Source of the DNA: Anaerolinea sp. | Lineage (GTDB): Bacteria; Chloroflexota; Anaerolineae; Anaerolineales; Anaerolineaceae | Assembly (NCBI GenBank): GCA_029975965.1 | Contig: JARKOV010000114.1 | Coordinates: 67,964-131,963, forward strand | Direction of reading: 5' to 3' | DNA: 64,000 nt | Part shown: positions 17,777 to 27,441 of the stretch, one piece after another | Layout: the number at the start of each line of letters is the position of its first letter | Numbering within the stretch: the first letter of the stretch is position 1 | Made by a program: the position numbers and the translations under genes | Notes under the pieces: model-generated | Databases searched by the model: none | Told to the model about the DNA's origin: nothing | Seen by the model: the letters and a program-made list of their open reading frames with translations, nothing else

Positions 17777-18598
17777 ATGCCGGAAACGACCGTCCCCGCC
17801 ACCCACCCCGCAGGTTTCTCTCCACGCGACGCATTGATGCGGGCGATCCATCGCTGGTGGGTGGTCGTGCTGGCGGCGGTGGTGGGCGGAGTGGTTGGCC
17901 TGGTTGTCGAGGCGGCGCGCCCGCCCCAATACGAGGCCGGTTTTCGCATCACCGTCGGCATCGAGCAGACCATCGCCGGTGAGCTGACCCAGTACGAAGA
18001 GGATGTGCTGCTGGAGGCGGTGGGTGGGATTCTGTACGCCCCCGCCCAGCTTGAAGCGGTCGCCCGGCGAGCGACCGAGCTGGGCTTTCCCATGACGGCG
18101 GAAGTGCTCAAGCAGAACAGCACGGTGGAGCGCCGCCTGGCGACCTGGCTGGTGCGCTTGCGCGCCCCCGATGCCAGAACAGCCGAAGCGATCGCATCTG
18201 CCTGGATGGAGTTGAGCCAGGCAGACATCGTCCGCGCTTACGCCAGCGCGCAAACGGCCGATGGGTTGTCCCGTTACCTGGATAGCCTGGTCGCCTGCCT
18301 GTCGCGCGCGGTGACCGAATTGCCCGCCTTCGGCATTTGCACCCAGGCGGACCTGCCCATTCTCCAGGCAGAATTGGAGCGAACCGGGGCGGCGGCGGCT
18401 GAAGCCCGCCTGGCAGCGCGCGGGATGAGCACCAGCCTGTTGATCGACCCCGCCCAGATGGACCTGGCGCCTGCGCGGCGGGTTGCCCTGCTGCGCGGCG
18501 AGCTGGCCCTGGCGGGCGGGATGATCGGTTTCGTGGTTGGAATCTGGCTGGCGCAGGCGACCTGGCCTGGCGTGCTGCGCAGGGGGCGGCGTGACTGA
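17777..18598 (+). CDS. Wzz-like polysaccharide co-polymerase/chain-length protein
   Basis: 273 residues with the two-helix hairpin topology of Wzz proteins: a membrane helix at about 28-46 (WWVVVLAAVVGGVVGLVV), an extracytoplasmic middle rich in helices, and a second helix near 243-262 close to the C-terminus. No cytoplasmic tyrosine kinase domain follows. Such proteins set chain length during Wzy-dependent polymerisation. The gene overlaps the next one, an O-antigen ligase/polymerase-like gene, by 8 bases, which supports the role. A TATAAT lies at 17751-17756, without a good -35. Confidence 0.7.
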   Translation: MPETTVPATHPAGFSPRDALMRAIHRWWVVVLAAVVGGVVGLVVEAARPPQYEAGFRITVGIEQTIAGELTQYEEDVLLEAVGGILYAPAQLEAVARRATELGFPMTAEVLKQNSTVERRLATWLVRLRAPDARTAEAIASAWMELSQADIVRAYASAQTADGLSRYLDSLVACLSRAVTELPAFGICTQADLPILQAELERTGAAAAEARLAARGMSTSLLIDPAQMDLAPARRVALLRGELALAGGMIGFVVGIWLAQATWPGVLRRGRRD

Positions 18599-20048
18599 TC
18601 GCTGGCGCGAGCGCCTGGAGCGGGCTGCCTGGTGGGTTTTTATCCTGGCGCTGCCGTTCACCAGCCTGCCGCTGGTCACCCGGTTGACCGGGTCGAACAT
18701 GGTCGCGCCGGCCGCCGGGTTGGTGCTCCTGGCGCTGGTCGCAGGTTGGCTGGTCCCTCACCTGATCCGCGGTGGGCAAATTTCCCGCCAGAGCCTGCCG
18801 CTGATTGCTTTTCTGAGCGTGGCGCTGTGCTCGGCGGCGCTGGCTTTCTTTTTGCGCCTCCCCCCCTTTCGTCAATTCAACCTCGTGGACGGAGAACTGG
18901 AAGCGCTGGTCACGCTGGGTATGGGGTTGTGTTTTTACCTGACCGTGGCTGCCTGGGCGGTGAGACCCGAGCGCCTGGCATTTTTGCTGCGTTGGATCAA
19001 TTGGAGCGGCCTGGCGATTATCGCTTATGCGCTGCTCCAGGCGGCGATCTGGCAGCTCCAAAACGGTTATCCCGACTGGCTGGCGCGCGTGCAGTCTGTG
19101 CTGGTGACCCACGAGCTTTACTTCGAGCGCGCCAGCGGCTTTGCTTTCGAGCCCTCCTGGCTGGCGCACCAGTTGAACATGCTCTACCTGCCGCTGTGGC
19201 TGGCGGCTGCGGTGCGCGGCACCACCGTCCACCGCCTGCGGCTTGGACCGCTCACTTTCGAGCGCATCTTGCTGGCGGGTGGGCTGCTGGCGCTGGTCTT
19301 TTCGGTGTCGCGCATTGGCCTGCTCGGATTCCTGTTGATGGTCGCCTTCCTGCTGTTGCTGGGCGCGCTGTGGGTGAGCGGCTGGATCGAGCGGCGCCTG
19401 CTGGCTCGCTCGGCGCTGCGCGGGGCGCGGCGATCTGCCGCGGGTTGGAGCCTGCGGGCTGGTCTGTTGCTCGGCATGCTGTTGTTGTCCATCGCTATGT
19501 TCCTCGGCGCCGGATTCGTGTTGAGCAAGTTCGACCGGCGCATGGAAACCCTGTTTGACCTTCGCGCGCTGCGCACTCGCTCGTTTGCCTATTACGCCAA
19601 CCAGCTCGTCTTCGCGGAGCGGATCATTTTCTGGCAGGCGGGTTGGGAGGTGTTCAGCCACTACCCGCTGCTGGGCGTGGGACCGGGCAACGCCGGGTTC
19701 TTTTTCCCGCAGACCCTCAGCGCATTTTCCTGGCACTTGACCGAGGTGCGCACGTTGATGTACTACCAGGATGTGCTGCCCAACATCAAGAGCCTGTGGG
19801 TGCGCCTGCTGGCTGAAACGGGATTGGCAGGATTTGCCTGCTTCCTGGTTTTTCTCTACGTTCATGGACGCTCGGCAAACTGGCTGCGGGCTGCCCGTGG
19901 CTTGCCCGGTACCCTGGGGCTGGCAGGGTTGCTGGTGTTGGTGGCGCTGCTCACCGAGGGTTTCAGCGTGGATACCTTCGGGCTGCCTTATTATTGGGTG
20001 TCGTTGGGCCTGGTGGCAGGCGCCAGCTACGCTGAGGGAGCCGCTTAA
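18591..20048 (+). CDS. O-antigen ligase/polymerase family membrane protein (Wzy_C-like)
   Basis: 485 residues with about ten to twelve membrane helices and a large loop. The segment RASGFAFEPSWLAHQLNM and the IFWQAGWEVFSHYPLLGVGPGN stretch are the marks of the Wzy_C/WaaL family, in which the loop carries the ligase or polymerase residues. I used GTG at 18591, which overlaps the Wzz-like stop by 8 bases; the frame is open further upstream but would overlap the neighbour heavily. It probably polymerises or attaches glycan on the outer face of the membrane. Confidence 0.85.
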   Translation: MTDRWRERLERAAWWVFILALPFTSLPLVTRLTGSNMVAPAAGLVLLALVAGWLVPHLIRGGQISRQSLPLIAFLSVALCSAALAFFLRLPPFRQFNLVDGELEALVTLGMGLCFYLTVAAWAVRPERLAFLLRWINWSGLAIIAYALLQAAIWQLQNGYPDWLARVQSVLVTHELYFERASGFAFEPSWLAHQLNMLYLPLWLAAAVRGTTVHRLRLGPLTFERILLAGGLLALVFSVSRIGLLGFLLMVAFLLLLGALWVSGWIERRLLARSALRGARRSAAGWSLRAGLLLGMLLLSIAMFLGAGFVLSKFDRRMETLFDLRALRTRSFAYYANQLVFAERIIFWQAGWEVFSHYPLLGVGPGNAGFFFPQTLSAFSWHLTEVRTLMYYQDVLPNIKSLWVRLLAETGLAGFACFLVFLYVHGRSANWLRAARGLPGTLGLAGLLVLVALLTEGFSVDTFGLPYYWVSLGLVAGASYAEGAA

Positions 20049-20070
20049 TGGTGAAGAAGAGGAGTGTATC

Positions 20071-22131
20071 TTGAACAAGTCGTCCAGGTGGTTGTGGTCC
20101 ATCCTTGCTTTGGTGGTCGCGGGTTGTGTTTGCCTCTCGATGATCTGCATTGCCGGGGGCGTGCTGGTATTGACTCGTCCGGCGAGCGAATCGAGCAGTA
20201 TGCTACCGGAAATTAACCCCGACGTACTGGTTCCTACCGTTTCCGCCCTGGAACCGACCCCCACGCGCGCTGCTGCTGCGACCCGCGAGCCGACGCGCAC
20301 CCCCTACGTTGAGCTTCCCTCCAGTGGCGATCTGGCAGCGGATAATTTGCGCGTGCTGCGCGAGGAGATCGTGCCGGTGAACGATCCCATCTCGCTGGCG
20401 GAGCGTTTGAAAGGCAAGAGCGGAATTGCCGCCACGCTTCCCGCGCCCCCAACGCCTTTGAAGGTCGGCGACCAGCAGCTTTTTTGGGTCACCAACGGCG
20501 ATACCGATGAAAAACGGCAGGTGACCGCCACGCTGCGCTACCTGAATGCCCACCTGTATTTCTGGATCGAAAATGGCGTGGCGTACGATGCGAGCGCCAT
20601 GCGCCGCCTGGCGGACACGTTCAGCAACGAAATTTACCCGACTAACCGCGAATTTTTCGGCAGCGAGTGGCTGCCCGGAATCGACAACGACCCGCGCCTG
20701 CACGTGCTGTACGTGACCGACGTGGGCTCCTCCATCGCGGGTTACTTCAGCTCGGCCGATGGGTTTCCACCCGAAGCGCTGGAGTATTCCAACGCCCGCG
20801 AGATGTTCGTGCTCAGCGCCGACAATGTTTCGCTGAGTGATTCGTACACCTACGGCACGATGGCGCACGAATTTCAACACATGATCCATTTCTATACCGA
20901 CCGCAACGAAGACACCTGGCTCAGCGAGGGTTTTTCGGTGCTGGCCGAGCTGCTCAACGGCTACGACGTGGGTGGATTCGATTACCTTTTCATGATGAAC
21001 CCCGACCTGGCACTCACCTACTGGCCTGGTCCGGGGCAGTCCGGACCCAATTACGGGGCGGCTTTCCTGTTCGTCACCTATTTTCTCAACCGCTACGGCG
21101 AAGAAGCCACCCAGGCGCTGGTTGCTCATCCGGAAAACGGCATGGAGAGCGTGGATGCCGTGCTGCGCCAGCTCGGGGAGATCGACCCTGCGACCGGCTT
21201 GCCGTTGAGCGCGGATGATTTCTTTGCCGATTGGGCCGTGGCGAACTACCTGGACGACCCCGCATACGGCGGCGGGCGGTACGATTATGCCAATTACCCG
21301 TATGCGCCCAAGGCCGGGCCGACCGAGGAGCTGCTCTCTTGTCCCGTCGGCGACCAACTGCGATCGGTCAACCAGTACGGCACGGATTACATCCGCATCG
21401 CCTGCCGGGGCGCGCACACCCTCACCTTCCAGGGAGCGAGCCAGGTGCCGCTGCTGCCGGTGGATGCGTATTCCGGCGACTTCGCCTTCTGGTCGAACCG
21501 GGGGGACGAGTCTGATATGCATATGACGCGCGAGTTCGACCTGCGCGGGGTGAGCGCCCCGGTCGAGCTGACTTACCGCGCCTGGTACGACCTGGAAAAC
21601 GGGTACGACTACGCTTACCTGATGGCGAGTGAAGACGGAAAGTCCTGGCGGACCCTGCGCACTCCCTCCGGAACCGGTGAAAATCCGAATGGCAACAATT
21701 ACGGCTGGGGTTACAACGGGCAAAGCGGAAACGAATGGCGCTTCGAGCGGGTGGACCTCTCGGCGTATGCCGGGAAGCTGATCCAGTTGCGCTTTGAATA
21801 CATCACCGACACAGCCGTCCACAAGCAGGGTTTCCTGGTCGACGATATCAGGCTGGATGCGTTGAATTACTTCGCCGATTTCGAGTCGGACGATGGCGGC
21901 TGGCAGGGCGAAGGTTTCGTGCGCATCTCGAACCGGCTGCCACAGACCTTCCGCGTATCGCTGATCTCGCTGGGCGAGGAAACCAGCGTGCAAAGGCTCG
22001 AGCTGGATTCCGATCAGCGCGGCAGCCTGGAATTCAACATCGGGGATGGGGTGCGCGAGGTGATTGTGGTGGTGAGCGGCACGACGCGCTTCACCTTCCA
22101 GGAAGCGCAGTACCAGTTTGCCATCCAGTGA
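20071..22131 (+). CDS. Secreted zinc metalloprotease (HEXXH; M6/immune-inhibitor-A-like)
   Basis: 686 residues from a TTG at 20071 with an AGGAG element about 8 bases upstream. An N-terminal hydrophobic helix (about 8-34) serves as a signal or anchor, then a low-complexity Pro/Thr/Ala spacer. The catalytic site is HEFQH at residues 266-270, with WLSEGFSVLAE about twenty residues later supplying the third zinc ligand Glu, so it is a gluzincin. The C-terminal 200 residues are beta-rich (VELTYRAWYDLENGYDYAYL), like the domain after the M6 protease core. It is secreted or surface-bound; the target is unknown. A start inside the previous gene in this frame is unlikely. Confidence 0.85.
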   Translation: MNKSSRWLWSILALVVAGCVCLSMICIAGGVLVLTRPASESSSMLPEINPDVLVPTVSALEPTPTRAAAATREPTRTPYVELPSSGDLAADNLRVLREEIVPVNDPISLAERLKGKSGIAATLPAPPTPLKVGDQQLFWVTNGDTDEKRQVTATLRYLNAHLYFWIENGVAYDASAMRRLADTFSNEIYPTNREFFGSEWLPGIDNDPRLHVLYVTDVGSSIAGYFSSADGFPPEALEYSNAREMFVLSADNVSLSDSYTYGTMAHEFQHMIHFYTDRNEDTWLSEGFSVLAELLNGYDVGGFDYLFMMNPDLALTYWPGPGQSGPNYGAAFLFVTYFLNRYGEEATQALVAHPENGMESVDAVLRQLGEIDPATGLPLSADDFFADWAVANYLDDPAYGGGRYDYANYPYAPKAGPTEELLSCPVGDQLRSVNQYGTDYIRIACRGAHTLTFQGASQVPLLPVDAYSGDFAFWSNRGDESDMHMTREFDLRGVSAPVELTYRAWYDLENGYDYAYLMASEDGKSWRTLRTPSGTGENPNGNNYGWGYNGQSGNEWRFERVDLSAYAGKLIQLRFEYITDTAVHKQGFLVDDIRLDALNYFADFESDDGGWQGEGFVRISNRLPQTFRVSLISLGEETSVQRLELDSDQRGSLEFNIGDGVREVIVVVSGTTRFTFQEAQYQFAIQ

Positions 22132-22141
22132 ATCTCGGCTT

Positions 22142-22189
22142 GCTCAAACAACAAATGCGGCGCCGATGCGCCGCATTTGTTGTTTGAGC
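22142..22189. terminator. Perfect 22-bp hairpin between convergent genes
   Basis: Arms at 22142-22163 and 22168-22189 are perfect inverted repeats with a 4-base loop (CGAT). It lies between the stops of the protease (22131) and the nuclease (22199), so it probably ends both transcripts. The T tract after either arm is weak. Confidence 0.7.
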
Positions 22190-22198
22190 GTTCTCGTC

Positions 22199-25100
22199 TT
22201 ACTTGTGAATTTGCAGGCTGCCGGAGACGGGCTCCAGCGCGCCGTTGTCGAAGAGCACTTGCGAGTCGCTCCAGATGCGCACCCGGATCGCGTCCGGGCT
22301 GCCGTCGCCGACCCACACCATGAAGTGAACACCGCCCTGCCCGTTGGCCGTTCCATGACCGCTGAAGATCGCCAGCGTGCCGGCCTGGTTGACCGTCAGC
22401 CAGTCGAGACTCGTGCTGCTGAAGTTCAGCGCGCCAGATTGCAGCTTGAGACTGAATTTCCCACCCGGGAGGATGCCGTCTTTCTTGTATTTCACCTCCA
22501 GGGTGAAGTGGGTCTTCTCGCTCAAAGCCGGGTTGCCCGCGAAGGAGCCCGCCGGGGGTACCCACCAGCCGCCGCCGGTGACGAATCCCAGGTCCGACAG
22601 GTGGGGGAAGTTTTGCAGGTCGAGCCCGACGATGACCGGATCGTGGTCTGAGACGCGGTACTGGTCGGGGCTGTAGAGGCTGGCGAGCTGGCCGGGGCTC
22701 TTGAAGTCGTCGTTGTAGTCCAGCACGCTGGGTTCGTCAGCATTGATGTGGTACTCAGTGATGCCAGTGACCTGCCCGACCAGCGAGCTCGAGCCGAGGG
22801 CATGGTCGAGGTAGCCCCACTGCCCATCGAACACGTAAGAGTAAGCCGCATCCCCGCCAAAGGCGTAGAGCAGGTTGGTGAATCCAGCCGCTTCGAGCGC
22901 AGCGATCGGGTCTTCCTTGGCGTAGGAGTTCAGGTCGCCGAGGATCAGCACATCGCTCTCGCCGGTGTTGGTCGGGTCGCCAGCCAGCCAGGCCGCCAGC
23001 TCTTGCGCGGCAGCCAGGCGAGTCAGGTTGCAGTTGCCCTGCCCGTCGCCCAGGTCTGGATCCGGCCCGACCGGAGAGATGTTATCGGCGCAGGAGGAGC
23101 CCTTGGATTTCAAGTGGTTGACCACCACGGTGAAGCGCGCGCCGTTGGAATTCTGCTGGAAGGTTTGCGCCAGCGCCGGGCGGCTGCGCGGGGAGGTGCC
23201 GGGAGCCGTGGTGATATTGAAGATGCCGAACGCTCCGGTATTGAGCGCGGCTGTGGTTCCCACCGGGGTGACGCTGGCCGGTTTGTAGAGCAATCCGACC
23301 TTGATGGCGTCGATTCCCAGGGCATTGACCTGGCCGGTGGCCGCGTCCACGTCGATGAAGGCATAGGTGCCCGGCGCGCTGGCGGCGTTGAGCCGGTTGA
23401 CCAGGTCCTGGATGGCGCTGTCGGGACCGTAGCCGTCGTTCTCGATCTCAACGATGCCGAGCACGTCCACGTTCATCGCCAGGATAGCCTGGACAGTCTT
23501 GGGCCACTGCCGGTCGAACTCGCCGGGGTCGTCTGCGCCGCGGCAATCGGTGAGGGCTCCGCCCACGCCGTTGTTACAGGCCCACGGTGGGCTGCTGGAA
23601 GAGCCGTCGAAGGTGTTGAAGTAATTGAGCAAGTTGAGCGCGCCGGCCTTGAGCGTTCCGCCGACGTCCTCGGGCTGGGTCGGGCGCGGATTTTCTGCGA
23701 CGAAGTTGGGCACCCCGCCGCCCAGCGCGTTGATCGGGCGCACCCGGTAGGCGTTGCCGCTGGCGGCGTTGCCCGACCAGGTGTAGGTCATCACGCCGGT
23801 GACGCCGGTGACGGAATCGCCGCCGCGCAGTGTGTTGGCGGCCGAGAGCGGCATCCCGCCGCGCCCGAAGAGGATCGGGTCGGGGTTCTGGTTGTTGAGC
23901 GCGTCATCGAGGATGATGCGGTTGAGGTTGTTAGCCGCCTGCAGGGCCAGTGCGGGCGCGCCGGGGGTCACCAGGTGGGTGGGTTGCCAGAGGCGGTCGC
24001 CGGAGGAGAGCACGACCTGGCCGAAGCGGCCGAGCTGGAAGAACTCGGTCACGTAGAGCGTCTGCGGCAGGCGCACCAGCATGCCCTCGTATTGCTCGAG
24101 GAAGGCGGGGTCCGGCACCGGAAGGTAGACCTCGACCGGTTCGACGCTGCCTGTGCCGCAGCCCACGATCGAGCTGGCGCTGACCTGCGTCTGGCCCTGG
24201 AACTCGGCCGCCGTGCCGGTGACGCGCACCACGTCGCCGAGGGCAACGTTGTCATTGTTGCCGTTGAAAACGAAGATGCCGTCCGAGGTGGCAGCATCAC
24301 CGTCGCCCTCCAGGTCCTGCAGGTAGAAGCCGCGCAGGGTGGGCGTGGGGCCTTCGTAATCGCCGACGACCACGCCCATGGTGGTGACGGTGCCTGTGAT
24401 GGCGGCGTTTGGCCCGGAGCCCTGGATGGCAGAAATTTCGGTGTAGGGCAGCAGGCAGGCGTTGAGCGTGTTGAAGGTGGCAACGTAGTCGGCCAGCATG
24501 GCATCCGGCGGGTCGTCTGTGTCCACGTCCGTCACGTTGGCCGCCAGGACGGTGAGGGTGCATGATTCGTTGGCGAAGTCAACCTCGGGGTCGAGGGTGA
24601 AGCTCAGCGGGCCGCCGCTGACTGTGGCCGTGTGGGCGCCGGTATCGCTGCAGACCAGCGTGAACCACTCCCCGTTGAGGTTGACCGCCTCGCTGAAGGT
24701 CACGCTCAGGTTGACGGTCGCCGGGAAGTCGGCTGCGCCATCGGCTGGGATGCTCGAGGCGACGGTGGGAGCGAGATCAACCGTGGGGGGGCTGACGGTG
24801 TGGCTGCCCAGCCCGTCGAAGGTGTCGGTGGCGTATCCATCCCACTCGAGGGCCGGGTCGAAGACGTCGCTCCCGTTGGCGTCGCCGCTCACGATGGAGG
24901 CTTTGCGGCGCAGGGTGTTGTCGGCGGTGCTGGTCAGGCCGCTGCCCCATTCGGTGCCGGGGTCGAAGCCGACCTGGCCGATCACGTCGATGACCGTCGT
25001 GCCCTTGCGCAGCACCACGGCGTCGTCGCCGTTGAACCAGCCTGCGCCGTTGGTTTGGTCGGCTTGGGTCAGGATGGCCGCGACAGCGCTGGAGTGCGCG

Positions 25101-25411
25101 ATCACGTAGACATCGCCATCTGCGACGCTGCCGGTCAGGTTGATGGTCAGGCCGGCGGAGGCGCTGCCGTTGAAGTACATCTGCACGTTGTAGCCGCCGG
25201 CAGCTAGGTCGACCGCGGCGCCGGTGCCGTTGAAGATCTCCAGCGCCTTGTTGTTGCTGGAGCCTTCGATGTATTCCGAGAAGAACAGCTCGGTGGGAGC
25301 AACCGCCTGCACGGGTTTCGCGCCGGATGGCAGCAAAACCATCAGCAGGGCAAAAACGAGGGACAAAGAAATGAATCTGAATGGGGATTTGGTCGCGGAA
25401 AAACGGTACAT
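22199..25411 (-). CDS. Large secreted nuclease, ExeM/NucH family with lamin-tail domain
   Basis: 1070 residues. A Sec signal peptide (1-36, ending PVQA) is followed by a lamin-tail domain (about 37-205: FFSEYIEGSSNNKALEI), an Ig-like domain (about 211-317), an OB-fold-like region (about 320-430: GFYLQDLEGDGD), then an endonuclease/exonuclease/phosphatase domain with GIVEIENDG, VNHLKSKGS, LGDLNSY and SDHDPV, the metal-binding and catalytic motifs. A C-terminal beta domain follows (VTGGGWW). ExeM-type enzymes degrade extracellular DNA. A GGAGTG ribosome site precedes the ATG. It converges with the protease gene. Confidence 0.9.
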   Translation of the reverse strand: MYRFSATKSPFRFISLSLVFALLMVLLPSGAKPVQAVAPTELFFSEYIEGSSNNKALEIFNGTGAAVDLAAGGYNVQMYFNGSASAGLTINLTGSVADGDVYVIAHSSAVAAILTQADQTNGAGWFNGDDAVVLRKGTTVIDVIGQVGFDPGTEWGSGLTSTADNTLRRKASIVSGDANGSDVFDPALEWDGYATDTFDGLGSHTVSPPTVDLAPTVASSIPADGAADFPATVNLSVTFSEAVNLNGEWFTLVCSDTGAHTATVSGGPLSFTLDPEVDFANESCTLTVLAANVTDVDTDDPPDAMLADYVATFNTLNACLLPYTEISAIQGSGPNAAITGTVTTMGVVVGDYEGPTPTLRGFYLQDLEGDGDAATSDGIFVFNGNNDNVALGDVVRVTGTAAEFQGQTQVSASSIVGCGTGSVEPVEVYLPVPDPAFLEQYEGMLVRLPQTLYVTEFFQLGRFGQVVLSSGDRLWQPTHLVTPGAPALALQAANNLNRIILDDALNNQNPDPILFGRGGMPLSAANTLRGGDSVTGVTGVMTYTWSGNAASGNAYRVRPINALGGGVPNFVAENPRPTQPEDVGGTLKAGALNLLNYFNTFDGSSSSPPWACNNGVGGALTDCRGADDPGEFDRQWPKTVQAILAMNVDVLGIVEIENDGYGPDSAIQDLVNRLNAASAPGTYAFIDVDAATGQVNALGIDAIKVGLLYKPASVTPVGTTAALNTGAFGIFNITTAPGTSPRSRPALAQTFQQNSNGARFTVVVNHLKSKGSSCADNISPVGPDPDLGDGQGNCNLTRLAAAQELAAWLAGDPTNTGESDVLILGDLNSYAKEDPIAALEAAGFTNLLYAFGGDAAYSYVFDGQWGYLDHALGSSSLVGQVTGITEYHINADEPSVLDYNDDFKSPGQLASLYSPDQYRVSDHDPVIVGLDLQNFPHLSDLGFVTGGGWWVPPAGSFAGNPALSEKTHFTLEVKYKKDGILPGGKFSLKLQSGALNFSSTSLDWLTVNQAGTLAIFSGHGTANGQGGVHFMVWVGDGSPDAIRVRIWSDSQVLFDNGALEPVSGSLQIHK

Positions 25412-25742
25412 CCAATCACTCCTTCGAAACAGAACTGAACGTAAGTTTGAAGAACAGACTGCACGGGGAATCGTTTCCCGTTCCGCACCACCCGGGATGG
25501 ATTTTATGAGTTATCCCCCAGGTGTATGATCTTGGCGGGGCGGTTTCGAAAAACCGACCGCCGCTCTTATAATTATAACTAAATTGCTCCAGATTTGAGC
25601 GGTGGATATGGCCCGTGCGGAGACGTTAACCATGCGCCTTTCGCGATTTGGCAAGTTCCGCAGGGTGGCGTATAATGAGCGAAAATCAGACGGATTTTAT
25701 CCGATACTATTGGTAGAAAGAATGGGATGAAACGAGGTTACC
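25412..25742. other. 331-base divergent intergenic region
   Basis: Separates the nuclease (minus) from the pirin gene (plus). It holds the plus-strand promoter at 25648-25676. An AT-rich patch (TTATAATTATAACTAAATT, 25567-25585) may contain the promoter of the nuclease. I see no further gene or RNA. Confidence 0.6.
25648..25676 (+). promoter_or_regulatory. Sigma-70-type promoter before the pirin gene
   Basis: TTGGCA (25648-25653), 17-base spacer, TATAAT (25671-25676). It lies 67 bases before the ATG at 25743. Confidence 0.75.
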
Positions 25743-26603
25743 ATGAGCATTGTGCGTAAAGTTGCCGGGGTCATCGAGCCACAGATGGTCATCGAAGGGG
25801 CAGGGGTGCGGTTGCGCCGCTCGATCGCCCCGCGCGTGTCGAACGAGTTCGACCCCTTCCTGCTGTTCGATCACTTCGCCTTCAACGACCCGAAGGAGGG
25901 GCCCATCCAGGGGTTTCCGACCCACCCGCACCGCGGCATCGAGACGGTGACCTATATGCTGGAGGGCAATGTCCGCCACCGCGACAGCCTGGGCAACATG
26001 GGCGTCATCGGCCCGGGCGACGTGCAGTGGATGACCTCCGGGCGGGGCATCTTGCACGAGGAAATGCCGCGCCGCGGTCCGACGGGTGTGATTTACGGCT
26101 TCCAGTTGTGGGTCAACCTGCCCGCCGCGCTCAAGATGTCGCAGCCGCGCTATCAAGAGGTGAGCGCGGCGAGCATCCCGCTGGTGGAGGCGGGCGGCGC
26201 GCGCGTGCGCGTGGTGGCCGGCGAGGTGAACGGGGTGAAAGGCCCGGTGACCGAAATTGCCGCCGATCCGCTCTATATGGACGTGACGCTCGAGGCGGGC
26301 GCGGTCTTTGAGCACGCTGTGCCGCTTGGTCACACGGCGCTGGCCTACCTGTTCGAGGGCGAGGCGCTGTTTGGTGGAGAGTTCGTCCAGGCGGTGCGCA
26401 TGCTCGTCTTTGAGGATGGCGACGCGCTGCGTGTGGAGGCGGGCAACACCCCGGCGCGCTTCATGCTCATTGCCGGCGCGCCGTTCAAGGAGCCGATCGC
26501 CCCTTACGGCCCGTTCGTGATGAACACCCGCGAGGAGATCCAACAGGCGCTGGCCGACCTGCGCAACGGCACCTTCGTCGAAGGCCCCAGCCTTTTGCGC
26601 TAA
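25743..26603 (+). CDS. Pirin family protein (cupin)
   Basis: 286 residues with both pirin cupin domains. The metal ligands are visible: THPHRGIETVTYMLEG (two His and the Glu-containing strand) and GRGILHEEMP with the fourth ligands. Pirins bind Fe; some oxidise quercetin, others act in regulation, and the sequence does not tell which. It is monocistronic, with its own promoter, and the rplU promoter follows its stop after 17 bases. Confidence 0.93.
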   Translation: MSIVRKVAGVIEPQMVIEGAGVRLRRSIAPRVSNEFDPFLLFDHFAFNDPKEGPIQGFPTHPHRGIETVTYMLEGNVRHRDSLGNMGVIGPGDVQWMTSGRGILHEEMPRRGPTGVIYGFQLWVNLPAALKMSQPRYQEVSAASIPLVEAGGARVRVVAGEVNGVKGPVTEIAADPLYMDVTLEAGAVFEHAVPLGHTALAYLFEGEALFGGEFVQAVRMLVFEDGDALRVEAGNTPARFMLIAGAPFKEPIAPYGPFVMNTREEIQQALADLRNGTFVEGPSLLR

Positions 26604-26620
26604 CAGCCGGCGCAAACTCC

Positions 26621-26649
26621 TTGACAGACTCGTGGCTGCCCGGTATAAT
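26621..26649 (+). promoter_or_regulatory. Strong promoter of the rplU-rpmA-rpmE operon
   Basis: Consensus TTGACA (26621-26626), 17-base spacer, TATAAT (26644-26649). The leader to rplU is about 115 bases and contains a hairpin with GCCCC and GGGGC arms (about 26663-26688), which could serve autoregulation as in some L21 leaders. Confidence 0.9.
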
Positions 26650-26770
26650 ACCCTTCGCTTTGGCCCCGGCGCTGGTTCGGCTGGGGCGTCAACTTGTATC
26701 CCCAACTTCCCCTTGGCCCGGCGGAGATTGCCCGCGGGGACCCAGGCGAAGTGAAGCTTGAGGAGTGAAA

Positions 26771-27088
26771 ATGAAATACGCAATTGTGGATAGCGGCGGC
26801 AAGCAGTACAAGGCCGTCGAAGGGGCCACCATCGAGGTGGACCTGCTCCAGGCCGAGCCCGGCCAGCAGGTCGACCTGGATACGGTCCTGCTGCTCGTCG
26901 ATGGCGAGCAGGTCTCGGTGGGCACTCCGGTGGTGAAGGGCGCCAAAGTCTCCACGACAGTCGCCTCTCACATCAAAGGGCCGAAGATCGACGTCTTCCA
27001 TTACCGGCCCAAGAAGCGCATCCGCAGAAAAACCGGGCACCGCCAGCAGTACACGCGATTAATCGTGAACACGATTGAAGTGGAGTAG
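26771..27088 (+). CDS. rplU: Ribosomal protein L21
   Basis: 105 residues, full length for bL21. It begins [14 protein letters not shown] and ends with the conserved [17 protein letters not shown] stretch that contacts 23S rRNA. The ATG at 26771 has a GAGGAG site; an upstream GTG at 26765 would be too close to it. It is the first gene of the usual rplU-rpmA pair, here followed by rpmE. Confidence 0.98.
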   Translation: MKYAIVDSGGKQYKAVEGATIEVDLLQAEPGQQVDLDTVLLLVDGEQVSVGTPVVKGAKVSTTVASHIKGPKIDVFHYRPKKRIRRKTGHRQQYTRLIVNTIEVE

Positions 27089-27093
27089 GGACG

Positions 27094-27369
<276 letters not shown>

Positions 27370-27441
27370 GATATTCGGTCATCAGATCCTGCCCCGGCGC
27401 TCGATTGCAGCGACCGGATTGCAGGTCGAAAGGATCCAATC

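Noticed and set aside
18108..20300. 730-codon minus-strand open frame
   Set aside because: Antisense to the Wzz-like and ligase-like genes, composed of Gln/Arg/Ala low complexity; a by-product of GC-rich third positions.
20203..21993. 596-codon minus-strand open frame
   Set aside because: Antisense to the HEXXH protease, which has real catalytic motifs.
22748..24565. 605-codon plus-strand open frame
   Set aside because: Antisense to the ExeM-like nuclease; Gly/Val/Glu-rich without domains.
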